Notes: generated by a model from the sequence alone, not told the origin. A stretch of 64,000 nt of DNA from Candidatus Obscuribacterales bacterium (GCA_020634035.1 JACKCM010000007.1:186001-250000), one strand, 5' to 3'. Counted from the stretch's first letter, positions 17,027-26,588 are shown. Translations and numbers: made by a program.

Positions 17027-18760
17027 ATGAGCTCCAGTGCGGGATTAGCCCAACTACAAACGATAGACTATTTAATCATCTTCATCTATTTCGCTTTCGT
17101 AATAGGTGTCGGTTATCGCTTGAAAAAGCACATGGTCACAGCCGGTGACTTCCTCCTTGCCGGCAAGCGCATCCCGACCTGGGCTTGCGGTATCGCTTTT
17201 ATGGCAGCCAATCTTGGCGCTATAGAGATAATGGGCATGGCCGGTATGGCTTCTCAGTATGGAATGGTCACAGCCCATTTCTACTGGTTGGGCGCGATAC
17301 CGGCCATGGTGTTTCTCTCTCTTTTGATGATGCCGATTTATTATGGCTCCGGGGTGCGCTCGGTGCCGGAGTATCTGCAGAAGCGCTTCAACGAGCATAC
17401 CAGGGCTTTTAACGCTATCTCTTTTGCGGTCATGACTATTCTCATGTCCGGTATCAACCTCTATGCCATGGCCAGGGTTCTCAATCTGCTCTTCTCCTGG
17501 GACATGAATCTCTCTATCTTTCTGGCAGCCATCATCGTGATGGCTTATACCTGCTTAGGTGGACTGACCTCCTCTATCTATAACGAGGTTATTCAGTTCT
17601 TTCTTATCGTGGCCGGTATCCTGCCTATCACTTTTCTAGGTATTGCTCACTTCGGTATAGTCGATTTCACCAAGCCGCCTTTTATCATCGCCGATCGGCT
17701 GACCATGGAGTTTTCCAATCCGCATATGGCTCATATGTGGATTCAGATGGGGGCTCCGACAAATGCCCTGGGGGTGGACTGGATAGGGCTCGCCGCCGGG
17801 CTTTTCTTTGTTCTTTCTTTCGGCTACTGGTGTACCGACTTTCTTGTTATTCAAAGAGCGATGGCGGCAAGGGATATGCGTGCCTCTCAAAGAGCGCCAT
17901 TAATTGCCGCATTTCCAAAGATATTTTTTCCGCTTATAACTGTTCTTCCCGGGCTTATTGCCGTGGCTGTCTTCTCTGGCGATAAATTCGCCGGGGTCAA
18001 TGTTCCTAACGACATGATGTTGCCGATGCTGATGGTTCTCTGGTATCCCAGCGGTGTGCTCGGTCTGGGTCTGACAGCATTGATGGCGAGCTTCATGTCC
18101 GGTATGGCTGCCAACGTCACAGCTTTCAACACTGTCTGGACCTATGATATCTACCAGAGCTACATTGCCGCCGACCGCTCCGACCGTCATTATCTATGGA
18201 TGGGGCGCGCCGCCACTGTCGCCGGTATAGTGCTGAGCGTGGGAGCTGCCTATCTGGTCATGAATTTCACCAGCATCATGGAATACATGCAGATGGTCTT
18301 CTCTTTCTTTAATGCGCCTCTCTTCGCCACTTTCTTCCTGGGTATGTTCTGGGCAAGGACCAGTCCGAAGGGGGCTTTCATCGGGCTGGTATGCGGCACA
18401 ACGGCAGCGGTTCTACACTACTTCTTCTCAGAGGTGGTCAAAGTCTCGCCAGAATTTCTGCCACCGTATTTGGCACCGCTGGCGCCTCTTGTTACGGCGC
18501 TCAAGCCTTATCTCTCTTACCGCACTGTGATGGCGGGCAATTTCTGGCGTGCCGTCTTCGCTTTTCTATCCTGTTTCGCCATTACTGTGCTTGTCTCTCT
18601 GGTGACGAAGCCGAAGCCGAAAGAGGCGCTTGCCGGGCTGACCTGGTCCACCCGGGTAAGATATGAAAAGGATGAGAACGAACGTTGGTTCTCTAATCCG
18701 TATGTGATCTCGATGGTTCTTTTTGTTTTGATTGTCCTTCTCAACCTATCCTTCGTCTGA
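17027..18760 (+). CDS. Sodium:solute symporter (SSS family)
   Basis: This 577-residue protein has about 14 transmembrane segments and family features: an initial IDYLIIFIYFAFVIGVGYRLKK, GDFLLAGKRIPTWACGIAFMAANLGAIEIMG, and RSVPEYLQKRF. These place it near SGLT-like members that couple Na+ influx to uptake of sugars, amino acids or related solutes. The substrate cannot be read from sequence. It starts nine bases after ssb and is followed after ten bases by a small membrane protein, probably co-translated. Confidence 0.88.
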   Translation: MSSSAGLAQLQTIDYLIIFIYFAFVIGVGYRLKKHMVTAGDFLLAGKRIPTWACGIAFMAANLGAIEIMGMAGMASQYGMVTAHFYWLGAIPAMVFLSLLMMPIYYGSGVRSVPEYLQKRFNEHTRAFNAISFAVMTILMSGINLYAMARVLNLLFSWDMNLSIFLAAIIVMAYTCLGGLTSSIYNEVIQFFLIVAGILPITFLGIAHFGIVDFTKPPFIIADRLTMEFSNPHMAHMWIQMGAPTNALGVDWIGLAAGLFFVLSFGYWCTDFLVIQRAMAARDMRASQRAPLIAAFPKIFFPLITVLPGLIAVAVFSGDKFAGVNVPNDMMLPMLMVLWYPSGVLGLGLTALMASFMSGMAANVTAFNTVWTYDIYQSYIAADRSDRHYLWMGRAATVAGIVLSVGAAYLVMNFTSIMEYMQMVFSFFNAPLFATFFLGMFWARTSPKGAFIGLVCGTTAAVLHYFFSEVVKVSPEFLPPYLAPLAPLVTALKPYLSYRTVMAGNFWRAVFAFLSCFAITVLVSLVTKPKPKEALAGLTWSTRVRYEKDENERWFSNPYVISMVLFVLIVLLNLSFV

Positions 18761-18770
18761 GTTTCCGCCC

Positions 18771-19085
18771 ATGATCGATATTGCAAAACCGCTGGCAATT
18801 CTCTTTCTCCTTCTGGGGGCGCTTCTCTTTTTCTATGGAATGTTCTTCACCCAGTTCGTCGAATTTCCTATCCCCGGGGGCAAAGTGCCCCTGAAGCTCA
18901 ATCAGCCTGTGGGGCTGTTTATGTTCCTCTTCGGCGTGGTTGCCTGGTTTTTCTCCCGTTATGTCTATCTGAAAACCTTCGAAGACGGCTATAACCAGAG
19001 ACGAGTCGAACTCGGTCTTGCCGATGATGAAGAGAGAGATGACGAAGAGTCGAAAGTAGAAGATTCTTCTGACGAATCCAAGTAG
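18771..19085 (+). CDS. Small two-helix membrane protein linked to symporter
   Basis: This 104-residue protein has two transmembrane segments (about 5-25 and 45-65) joined by a loop with VEFPIPGGKVPLKLNQP, and an acidic tail ending DDEESKVEDSSDESK. The ATG at 18771 follows the symporter stop by ten bases, suggesting translational coupling. Several SSS transporters have small membrane partners, but this one matches none recognised here, so a role as accessory subunit is inferred from position only. Confidence 0.6.
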   Translation: MIDIAKPLAILFLLLGALLFFYGMFFTQFVEFPIPGGKVPLKLNQPVGLFMFLFGVVAWFFSRYVYLKTFEDGYNQRRVELGLADDEERDDEESKVEDSSDESK

Positions 19086-19312
19086 TCATGGGCGCAGTCT
19101 TTCATCGGGCTTTCTAGCGCCACGGATGTCAAGCGCGTCTTTCCATAGATATTACGTGGATTAAGATTAGAAGTCAGGCTCTGTCCTTTACTTTTCTATA
19201 TACAACATGCTTTTATATTAACGATCGTAACGGTCCCGTTCTAACGGTTTGTCTGCTTCCCTTTTCGGTATCCGGTTCTGTCTAATCTTTTGGCTCCGAT
19301 TGCTCCAACATC

Positions 19313-19936
19313 ATGACTTTCAAAGGTCTCATTCTAGGAATATTCAGCGCTTTTGCGTTCATCGGTCTCTACTTCGTAGCAGTGACCAAGATGTCTGCCG
19401 ACAATGTTTTTCAGTTCGAAGAGATGCTTGGACTTTTCTTCCTTACGCTTATTGCGGTGGGCGGATTTCTGATTATCTATGTCAAGTGCGCCGGCGAAGT
19501 GGTTTTCAACTTTATGGAAAAGATCGCCGACTCTTACAACGCCAGTGGCAACACCAGGGCAGCCCGGCTGTGGTACCAGCGTTGTCTTCATTTAGATGAT
19601 CAGTTATTGAGCAACACAGCCAGTCGTGTACTGGTTATGGGTAAGCTATCTAAAATCTACGACCATGACGGCCATCCCGAACTTGTTCATCAATTAGAGC
19701 TGCGCAAAGAACGAGTTTTGCGTTGTCGGCGTGTCAGGCACGGCAGGCGTACTGTTCTGAAAAACACTGTCGAGTCGAGCTGGCTTTATCGCTATATATT
19801 CGTGTTGCTTTTTGGAATCGCTGCCATCGTATTCAGTATCAATAGTTCGGTTCAGACCGCGTCCATGATATTTCTGGTGGGCATAGCCTTGAACGGTTAC
19901 TGGCTGCACGGCTCTCGAGACGACGCTGTCTCTTGA
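19313..19936 (+). CDS. Membrane protein of unknown family
   Basis: This 207-residue protein has two N-terminal transmembrane segments (about 5-25 and 38-60), a helical cytoplasmic middle with a TPR-like pair (GNTRAARLWYQRCLHLDDQLL), and two C-terminal hydrophobic segments (about 158-198). No family was recognised. Its last 40 bases overlap, tail to tail, the yqeK gene. The 227-base upstream gap holds no clear gene. Confidence 0.55.
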   Translation: MTFKGLILGIFSAFAFIGLYFVAVTKMSADNVFQFEEMLGLFFLTLIAVGGFLIIYVKCAGEVVFNFMEKIADSYNASGNTRAARLWYQRCLHLDDQLLSNTASRVLVMGKLSKIYDHDGHPELVHQLELRKERVLRCRRVRHGRRTVLKNTVESSWLYRYIFVLLFGIAAIVFSINSSVQTASMIFLVGIALNGYWLHGSRDDAVS

Positions 19937-20622
19937 TTTTTGACTGCTTCGAGAAAGTGATTGCGCACATCCACCGCTTTGGGATGAATCGCTTTGCCTT
20001 TCTCGAGCAGATGGGCGATGACCAGATCCGAGGCTTTCAGTATCGCCCCGTCCAGATCGAGGTTTGAATCCATCTCCGGCGTATTCAGTCGCACCTTGTC
20101 GCCGCCTCTGGTAAGGGCGTTCCAGATAGGTTCTGTCAGGGCTTCTGGCCTGGAAGCTTCTAAGATGTCTGCCAGGTAGACTACTTTTGAGATCCTGGTC
20201 ATGGTTGTTGCGCCCAGGGTGTGCTCGCTGATGCCGCTCAGCACATCATGGTTTGTTATTCCGAACTGTTCTTGCACCACATAAGATGCCACCGGACCGT
20301 GCAGTATATGACCGTTGCGTTCGTCCATTGTGGACAGCTCCATGCCATACGAGCGCGCCATGGTTATGAGCTCTGTCGCTTTTATCTCTTTGCACGAATC
20401 ATGCAGCCAGCAAGCTAAAAGCACCGGCAATTCTTCTACGCCGCAGGCTTTAGCCAGACGTTTGCCCACATCGGCGACACCTTTTATATGTTTGTAGCGC
20501 TTGGCCGTAACTCGCGAACGGACCCACTTTTTGACTTTGTCCAGCTCGAGATCGGCAGGAATGCCATCTGTTGGTGTAAGACCGCTACTGGAACTTGTTT
20601 TTGAATTCTTGCTTTTGCTCAC
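19897..20622 (-). CDS. yqeK: YqeK-type HD-domain phosphohydrolase (bis(5'-nucleosyl)-tetraphosphatase)
   Basis: The HD fold is visible: RYKHIKGVADVGKRLA with H45, CWLHDSCKE with H74/D75, then HGPVASYVVQEQFGI and LSGISEHTLGATTMTRISKVVYLADILEASR. This pattern belongs to YqeK, which splits Ap4A into two ADP. The gene overlaps nadD by four bases, a conserved pairing. An N-terminal extension of about 25 residues is polar and low in complexity. A C-terminal tail overlaps the convergent membrane-protein gene. Confidence 0.85.
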   Translation of the reverse strand: MSKSKNSKTSSSSGLTPTDGIPADLELDKVKKWVRSRVTAKRYKHIKGVADVGKRLAKACGVEELPVLLACWLHDSCKEIKATELITMARSYGMELSTMDERNGHILHGPVASYVVQEQFGITNHDVLSGISEHTLGATTMTRISKVVYLADILEASRPEALTEPIWNALTRGGDKVRLNTPEMDSNLDLDGAILKASDLVIAHLLEKGKAIHPKAVDVRNHFLEAVKNQETASSREPCSQ

Positions 20623-21260
20623 GTTTTCAGCTTCGCTTTGAAATAGCCGTTTTTCAAAATCAGATCATTGACCGGATTTGGCACCATATATAATATCGAC
20701 TTGTTCTGGCTGAGGCGTTCGCGGATTTTTGAGCCGGAGATGGCAATCCCCGGAAAATCTATAATCTCGATTCTTACCTCGGGAAATTCTTCTTTCAGTT
20801 TGTCCGGCTCTTCTCCGATGCGAACCAGCGATCCATCGGTATTCTCGATATATCTTAGTCTCGGGACCACCAGAATGCGACAGGCTTTAAGAAGCTTTTC
20901 CACTTCGTACCAGTCTTTTAGTTGACTTAGATTATCGCCTCCGATAATCAGATTGATATTGCTTCCTTCACCATATATGGAGCCCAGAGCGCTTATGGTG
21001 TCATAGGTATAGGAAGGCCCCTGGCGTTCCAGCTCGATGGAAGACGCCTCGAAATAAGGATTGTCGGCCACTGCGGCTTTGACCAGTTCGTGGCGGGCGC
21101 GGCCGTCCAGCAGTTCATCTGCGCGGTGCGGCGGTGAGGGACTGGTCACGAATATGACCTTGTCCAGCTTCAGTTGATCGCGGGCACATTCGGCAATAAG
21201 AAGATGCCCCAGATGAACGGGGTTGAAGGTTCCACAAAATACGCCGATTTCCAATTGCAA
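20619..21260 (-). CDS. nadD: Nicotinate-nucleotide adenylyltransferase
   Basis: NadD adenylates nicotinate mononucleotide in NAD synthesis. The nucleotidyltransferase signature GVFCGTFNPVHLGHLL opens the protein. SPPHR and the C-terminal ISGSKIRERL (the ISSTxIR-type motif) follow. The TTG at 21260 has AAGGA just upstream and avoids overlap with alr; the frame is open to an ATG at 21323, which would overlap the alr end by 41 bases. It forms an operon with alr (upstream) and yqeK (downstream, 4-base overlap). Confidence 0.88.
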   Translation of the reverse strand: MQLEIGVFCGTFNPVHLGHLLIAECARDQLKLDKVIFVTSPSPPHRADELLDGRARHELVKAAVADNPYFEASSIELERQGPSYTYDTISALGSIYGEGSNINLIIGGDNLSQLKDWYEVEKLLKACRILVVPRLRYIENTDGSLVRIGEEPDKLKEEFPEVRIEIIDFPGIAISGSKIRERLSQNKSILYMVPNPVNDLILKNGYFKAKLKT

Positions 21261-21282
21261 TGCTTCCTTTGTTTCTTTGATT

Positions 21283-22488
21283 TTAGCCGGTGCTGCCTTC
21301 CATATCTTTTGGAAGCTTCTCATTTTTTATGGATGTGCTCGCTCTTCTAAAGTAGATACGGGGCAGCCGGACCCGCAGACGACAGGCCAGTTCATAGGTG
21401 ATGGTATCCAGTTGCTGTGCCCAGTCGGCTAAAGCGAGCGGTTTCTGCGGGGCTTTCTCGTCACTGCCTATCAAAGTTATGACGTCGCCTTCCTGGGCTT
21501 CCGGAAGATCCGTTATATCGAAGAGCATTTGATCCATCGATATCATTCCAGTCTGGGGGATTTTTTTGCCCATCAGATAGCCATATATATTGTTGGATAG
21601 TTTGCGAGAGACACCGTCGGCATAACCAATCGGAATCGATGCCAGGCGAGAGTTTCTGCTTGCTGTCCAGGTCCAGTTGTAGCCTGCGCTCTCGCCTTCG
21701 GGGACTTCTACAATGCTCATTATCCTGCCCCGGACTGATAAAGCCGGATGCAGGTCAAGCGACGCCCCCCGGGGTCTCAGTCCATAGAGGAAAATGCCGA
21801 TTCGAACCAGATCGTAATGGGTGTCAGGAAATTTTTCAGCAGCTTCGGAAGAGGCTAGATGACAGGGCAGCTTGATCTCTTTTTCCTTCAAGACCCTTAT
21901 AGTCTCTTCGAAGCGTTTACGCTGGAAGTCAACAGCCTCTCGGTCGGAAGCCATGGCCAGATGCGAAAAAACACTGACCGGCTCTAGATTTGGCGATGCT
22001 ATCGCTCGCTCCAGTGCTTCGCCAAAACGTTCCGGCGCCAGCCCCAGGCGGTGCATTCCCGTATCCACTTTTAGATGAATACGAGCCCTTCGAGCACTTT
22101 TGCGAGCGTGTTTCTCCACCGCTTCGAGTTGTTCCATGCTGGTCACGGTCAGATCGAGGTTATGATCCAGAGCATTGTCCACAGCCCAGAATGGAGCAGG
22201 ACCGAGAATCAATATATTCGTGTTTTGATCGCCTTCTCTGAGATCGATACCTTCATCCACCGAGGCGACCGCAAGCCAGGAAGTGCCCTTGGCGACCAGG
22301 ATCTCCGAGACTCTTCTTGCCCCGTGACCATAGGCGTCGCTCTTCACCACTGCCATGATGCCGCTTTTCGGAGTTTCGCCAAGCCAGGACTTGATTACGC
22401 CTATGTTTCTCTCGATCGCATCGAGGTCTATTTCTACCCAGGCGTCTCTCAAAAGGGATGATTGAGATTGTTGTCTTGATGAAACCAT
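21283..22488 (-). CDS. alr: Alanine racemase
   Basis: This PLP enzyme converts L-alanine to D-alanine for peptidoglycan. The N-terminal barrel carries the cofactor lysine K49 in MAVVKSDAYGHGA. HLKVDTGMHRLG, the SVFSHLA segment and SIPIGYADGVSRKLSN follow; the C-terminal barrel ends ITYELACRLRVRLPRIY, which holds the usual end. An extra tail of about 25 residues is unusual. It is first in an apparent alr-nadD-yqeK operon. Confidence 0.94.
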   Translation of the reverse strand: MVSSRQQSQSSLLRDAWVEIDLDAIERNIGVIKSWLGETPKSGIMAVVKSDAYGHGARRVSEILVAKGTSWLAVASVDEGIDLREGDQNTNILILGPAPFWAVDNALDHNLDLTVTSMEQLEAVEKHARKSARRARIHLKVDTGMHRLGLAPERFGEALERAIASPNLEPVSVFSHLAMASDREAVDFQRKRFEETIRVLKEKEIKLPCHLASSEAAEKFPDTHYDLVRIGIFLYGLRPRGASLDLHPALSVRGRIMSIVEVPEGESAGYNWTWTASRNSRLASIPIGYADGVSRKLSNNIYGYLMGKKIPQTGMISMDQMLFDITDLPEAQEGDVITLIGSDEKAPQKPLALADWAQQLDTITYELACRLRVRLPRIYFRRASTSIKNEKLPKDMEGSTG

Positions 22489-22580
22489 TACTATTTTTTT
22501 GTTATAAACCGTGATGCTGTGGGGTTTAAAAGGGAAACTTTATGCTAGCATTGCACTCAGTTCGGTTTCTCCCTGGTCTT

Positions 22581-22608
22581 TTGACCTTACGAGATCGATT
22601 TTGATAAA
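22581..22608 (+). promoter_or_regulatory. Candidate promoter for the HU gene
   Basis: TTGACC at 22581-22586 and GATAAA at 22603-22608 are 16 bases apart, about 100 bases before the HU start codon. This is a reasonable sigma-70 match in the 217-base alr-HU intergenic region. Other weaker pairs exist. Confidence 0.38.
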
Positions 22609-22705
22609 GCGAAAAACCTTCATTGAAATCATATCCGACTGAGGAAACACATTGGAATCCCGGTATCACTTTCGTTTTGCAATCTATAAAAGGGGTGTAT
22701 GAGCC

Positions 22706-22987
22706 TTGAATAAAGCTGAATTGGTCGATATCGTCGCAGCCGATGCAGGAACCACCAAAAAGGATGCCGAGCAGATCATCAACAAGATGATGGAGACTAT
22801 TATCAAAACCGTTTCTGGTGGCGATAAAGTCACACTGGTTGGATTTGGTACCTTTGAGGCTAGAAATAGAAAAGCCAGATTGGGTAGAAATCCTAAGACT
22901 AACGAACCGCTGAACATTCCGGCTAAACGTGTTGCCGGATTCAAAGTGGGCAAGGAATTCAGCGAAGCAGTTAACAAGCGTAAGTAA
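22706..22987 (+). CDS. hup: HU-type nucleoid DNA-binding protein
   Basis: This 93-residue protein begins MNKAELVDIVAADAGTTKKDAEQIINKMMETI and contains the DNA-gripping arm region GFGTFEARNRKARLGRNPKTNEPLNIPAKRVAGFKVGKEF. The arm proline lies in NIPA, and the fold is complete. HU bends and compacts DNA as a dimer. The start is TTG at 22706 with GGGG upstream. HU is favoured over IHF because no partner gene or IHF-specific residues are seen. Confidence 0.93.
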   Translation: MNKAELVDIVAADAGTTKKDAEQIINKMMETIIKTVSGGDKVTLVGFGTFEARNRKARLGRNPKTNEPLNIPAKRVAGFKVGKEFSEAVNKRK

Positions 22988-23008
22988 CTGCAAGCGCGAG
23001 GGGGTCCG

Positions 23009-23998
23009 TTGGAGCTACCTAAGGTAGCAGTGATAGGGTGTGGTAACTGGGGCAAGAACCTGGTTCGTAACTTTGCGAATCAAGGCGCTTTAGCCGTAGT
23101 ATGCGATGCCGACACCGAAAAGCTAGATCGTTTGTCGAAAGAATACTCCGGCATTCGGGTGACCGATAGCTTCGAGAGTGTTCTTTCGGACAAACTGGTC
23201 TCAGCCGTGGTGGTCGCCACTCCGAGTGATACCCACTTCGAGCTCGCCAAGAAATCACTGCTGCACGGCAAGCATGTCTATGTCGAGAAGCCTCTGGCTC
23301 GCGACGTCAAGCATGCAGAGGAACTAGATGCGCTCGCCACCGAGCGCAACCTCATCCTCATGGTGGGGCATCTTCTGCTCTACCATCCTGCGGTGAATTG
23401 CCTGAAAGATCTCATCTCCCAGGGCGAACTGGGGGATGTTCTTTTCGTTCGCTCCGACCGGATGAATTTCAACATGTCCCGGGCTCACTGGAGTGTGCTC
23501 TGGGATCTTGCTCCCCATGACCTTTCCATGATGAGCTACCTGCTCGATTGTGACGCCCCCGAAGTGACCCGGGTGGGCGGTTGGGATACCCAACAGGACT
23601 CTCTGGTGGATGTCGCCTATTTAGATGTGGCTTTTCCCCATGGGGATAAAGTGACACCGGGCCAGGTCCGCAATAGCTGGATCGATCCCCAGAAGATAGT
23701 ACGACTGACCGTTAACGGCACTCTCAAAACCGCGGTGCTCAATGACACCCAGGCCAGTGATAAGCTTCAGCTTCATTCGCTGACACCGTCGGGAAGAATG
23801 GTGGTCGAATATCCTTATTATCCCGATGTAGAGCCGCTTCATCTGGAATGCGAGCATTTTCTGCAATGCGTGGTGACCGGAGAAAGACCGCGTACTGACG
23901 CTAATAACGGTTATCATGTCGTCCGGGTTCTCTCGGATGTTGAAAAGAGACTGTCGGCCAGACCCAAGATCAATGCCGGACAGGTTCTCTCGAAGTAA
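23009..23998 (+). CDS. Gfo/Idh/MocA-family NAD(P)-dependent oxidoreductase
   Basis: The N-terminal Rossmann fold VAVIGCGNWGKNLVRNF binds NAD(P), and HVYVEKPLA is the family's EKP catalytic/structural motif. The C-terminal alpha/beta domain follows. This superfamily oxidises or reduces sugars and sugar nucleotides, and the substrate is not evident. The start is TTG, with a strong GAGGGGG site. HU lies 21 bases upstream. A role in surface-sugar synthesis is possible but unsupported by neighbours. Confidence 0.85.
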   Translation: MELPKVAVIGCGNWGKNLVRNFANQGALAVVCDADTEKLDRLSKEYSGIRVTDSFESVLSDKLVSAVVVATPSDTHFELAKKSLLHGKHVYVEKPLARDVKHAEELDALATERNLILMVGHLLLYHPAVNCLKDLISQGELGDVLFVRSDRMNFNMSRAHWSVLWDLAPHDLSMMSYLLDCDAPEVTRVGGWDTQQDSLVDVAYLDVAFPHGDKVTPGQVRNSWIDPQKIVRLTVNGTLKTAVLNDTQASDKLQLHSLTPSGRMVVEYPYYPDVEPLHLECEHFLQCVVTGERPRTDANNGYHVVRVLSDVEKRLSARPKINAGQVLSK

Positions 23999-24071
23999 AT
24001 TTTAGAGTGGCACTGAAATTTACTTTTGGTCACGTATTTTCTTTTTCGCTTCAATTAGGTTGGAAAGAGAA

Positions 24072-24077
24072 TATAAT
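24072..24077 (+). promoter_or_regulatory. Candidate -10 element for tRNA-Gly
   Basis: A perfect TATAAT lies 37 bases before the tRNA. The best -35 (TTCAAT, 24050-24055, 16-base spacer) is weak, as is common for stable RNA promoters in AT-rich flanks. Confidence 0.4.
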
Positions 24078-24113
24078 TGATTTCCTTGCTGATTTACTGA
24101 AATAGCGATTTTT

Positions 24114-24188
<75 letters not shown>

Positions 24189-24196
24189 TTTTATAT

Positions 24197-24230
24197 ACGA
24201 CCATCCAGGCTCTGGGTGGTCGTTTTGTTT
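24197..24230 (+). terminator. Intrinsic terminator after tRNA-Gly
   Basis: ACGACCATCC (24197-24206) pairs with GGGTGGTCGT (24214-24223) with one G-U wobble, and is followed by TTTGTTT. This is a classic Rho-independent terminator nine bases after the tRNA. Confidence 0.85.
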
Positions 24231-24379
24231 TCTGTGTCGGATAACTGTGGTCTCAATAACGGATAACTGAGATGGGCTTCTGCTTACCTCATAATGGAGG
24301 GACAGGTAGTGATTGACCTACCTGGAACGGGTAAAGCTTAAATAAGGCAAGTTGTCCACAGAAGTTACCGAGGCCTCTT

Positions 24380-24910
24380 ATGAGCGAAGAAAGCAAAGAG
24401 TTAGAGGGTTCCGAAAATCAGGCCGATCACGTCGATGAAGGCGAGGAGACGAAAGCGGAAGAAAGCAAGGAAACCACCGAGAACAAAGGTGGAGCATCCG
24501 ATGGCGTCTTCAAGCGGCGTACTCTTTACCAGGCTTCGATGGAATCCTTCAAGTATGTAAACAGCATCTCTCAGGACGAGGCTGTTAAGGTACGGGATTC
24601 GGACCGAGCTACAAGTATTGCTCTTCTAATCACTTCTATAGGTACTGTGGCAGCCATGCTCATCGAGCAAGCCGCTGCCCACCGTATGCCTTTGTTAATT
24701 GCCTGTGACGCCCTTATCGGTGTCTCTATTCTTATATATCTGGCAAACCGCTTCGGCATCCTTACAACATTCAATCCCCGCCAGGCGCTTCTTTCCTGGC
24801 AATTGATGATGGGTGCCGCTTTCTTCGGCATATTTCTGACCATCAATCTGGCTCTGGTTCTGGGCATGTTCGTAGTGGCAACAACACCGGTGGATCCGAC
24901 CGGCTTCTAA
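24380..24910 (+). CDS. Membrane protein with acidic N-terminal domain, unknown family
   Basis: The first 45 residues are very rich in Glu, Asp and Lys and likely disordered. About residues 80-165 hold three transmembrane segments (TSIALLITSIGTVAAMLI, MPLLIACDALIGVSILIYLA, MMGAAFFGIFLTINLALVLGMFVV). No family was recognised. GAGG precedes the ATG. A hairpin (CAGGTAG/CTACCTG, 24303-24324) lies in the leader. It sits alone between tRNA-Gly and tig. Confidence 0.6.
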   Translation: MSEESKELEGSENQADHVDEGEETKAEESKETTENKGGASDGVFKRRTLYQASMESFKYVNSISQDEAVKVRDSDRATSIALLITSIGTVAAMLIEQAAAHRMPLLIACDALIGVSILIYLANRFGILTTFNPRQALLSWQLMMGAAFFGIFLTINLALVLGMFVVATTPVDPTGF

Positions 24911-25065
24911 TCGCCTCGTTTCGATAATGTTCCATAGAAGGTAAAGACATTAGGCTAAAGCCGAAAATGCTCCGGTGGTCGTGATAAAATCCGGTTCTGT
25001 CAGTGCGCGGGCTTATATACGGCTCACTGCTTGAATTCATGTTGTTTATGGGGCTTGAGTAGAAG

Positions 25066-26517
25066 ATGAAGGTTACCCTTGACCGGGAAGGTAAAAACGT
25101 TGTTCGTGTAGGACTGGAAGTCGAAGCAGACAGGGCCACGAGAGCCTATGAGAAAACCTGCAGAGATTTGAGCAACCATGTTGAGATACCTGGTTTTCGC
25201 AAGGGCAAGGCGCCTCGCAACATCATCGAGAAAAGATTCGGTCGCGACGCCATCAAACAGGAAGCCCTGGAGCGTCTTTTGCCGGAACTGCTTCAGCAGG
25301 TAATCACCGACAAGAAGCTCGACATCATCACCCGTCCCGAAATCATCGAATGCAAATTCGAACTGGGCGAGCCCCTTACCCTGGCTGCCAAGTTCGAGAT
25401 TCGTCCTGAAGTGAAGCTCGGTACATATAAAGGTGTAGAGACCGATGTGCCGGAAGCTGTTATTCCGGAAGACGCACTGAACAAAGCTCTTGATGGCATC
25501 GCCGAACAGCATGCCGCGGTCAACAAAATCGACCCCCGTAAAATCAAAATGGGAGACCATGTGCTTCTCGATTTCGAATGTTATGTCGAAGAGAAGTTGA
25601 TTGAAGGCGGTAAGGCAGAGAACCTGCCTCTCGAAATCAAAGAAGGGGCTTTCGTCGAAGGCTTCTGCGAGCAGCTTGTCGGCAAAGAGCCCGGCAACGA
25701 ATTCGAAGTGGAAGTGACCTTCCCCGAGGAATACCGCAATCCTGAATTAGCTGGCAAACCGGCTAAATTCAAAGTCAATCTCAAAGAGCTCCGCGAAAAA
25801 GTGGTGCCCGCTGTCGATGATGAACTGGCCAAGAAGGTCAACCATGAATCGCTCGATGAATTGAAGAAAACCATCGAAGCCAAGATGGACGAAGAGATCA
25901 AATACGAAAACGAAGCCCGGGCCCAGAAAGCCGTGGTAGATGCGGTGGTCGAGAATTCGGACATCGATATTCCTGATACCATGATCGAACGTGAATACGA
26001 GCTTTTGATGGAACAGATCAAAATGCAGATCCAGCAAATGGGTCAGGACTGGGAAGAGTTCCAGAAGATGGAAGACTTCGAGTCTTTGAGAAGCTCCAAG
26101 CGGGATGAAGCTTCCCAGCGTGTTCTTCACAGCCTGGTGCTCGGTGCAGTGGTCAGAGCCGAAGATATGAACGTCACCGAAGAAGAGGTTACTCCTTATC
26201 TGAACGAATACGCGATGCGCAACAACATTCCGCCGGATAGATATGCTGAGATCTTCCAGGATGAGTATGTTCTGCGCCAGATCACCGAAGAGGTGCTTAC
26301 CGGCAAAGTGGTTGATTTCCTGGTGAACAACGCCAAAATCAACTATGTCCCTGATACCGAAAGCAGTGACAAAAAAGAAACCAAGAAGTCATCTGCCAAG
26401 AGCACCAAGAAAGCGGAAAAGGCTGAGAAAGCCGATAAGGCTGACAAAGACGATAAAGAAGAGAAGCCTAAGAAAGACGCCAAGAAGAAAGAAAAAGCTG
26501 CAAAAGCAAAAGAGTAA
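25066..26517 (+). CDS. tig: Trigger factor with lysine-rich C-terminal extension
   Basis: This ribosome-associated chaperone has the ribosome-binding signature GFRKGKAP near residue 43. The central PPIase-like domain lies at about residues 155-240 (GDHVLLDFECYVEEKLIEGG), and the helical arms end near residue 430. Residues of about 432-483 form an added tail of Lys, Glu, Asp and Ala that is not part of the family. It heads a run with clpP, clpX and lon. At 483 residues it is longer than usual only because of this tail. Confidence 0.94.
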   Translation: MKVTLDREGKNVVRVGLEVEADRATRAYEKTCRDLSNHVEIPGFRKGKAPRNIIEKRFGRDAIKQEALERLLPELLQQVITDKKLDIITRPEIIECKFELGEPLTLAAKFEIRPEVKLGTYKGVETDVPEAVIPEDALNKALDGIAEQHAAVNKIDPRKIKMGDHVLLDFECYVEEKLIEGGKAENLPLEIKEGAFVEGFCEQLVGKEPGNEFEVEVTFPEEYRNPELAGKPAKFKVNLKELREKVVPAVDDELAKKVNHESLDELKKTIEAKMDEEIKYENEARAQKAVVDAVVENSDIDIPDTMIEREYELLMEQIKMQIQQMGQDWEEFQKMEDFESLRSSKRDEASQRVLHSLVLGAVVRAEDMNVTEEEVTPYLNEYAMRNNIPPDRYAEIFQDEYVLRQITEEVLTGKVVDFLVNNAKINYVPDTESSDKKETKKSSAKSTKKAEKAEKADKADKDDKEEKPKKDAKKKEKAAKAKE

Positions 26518-26588
26518 TTCTTACAAAGGTTGGCTCAGTTAGGATAAAATTAGTCATCCTTTAATTGGAAGAAGCAGGAGATAAACAA

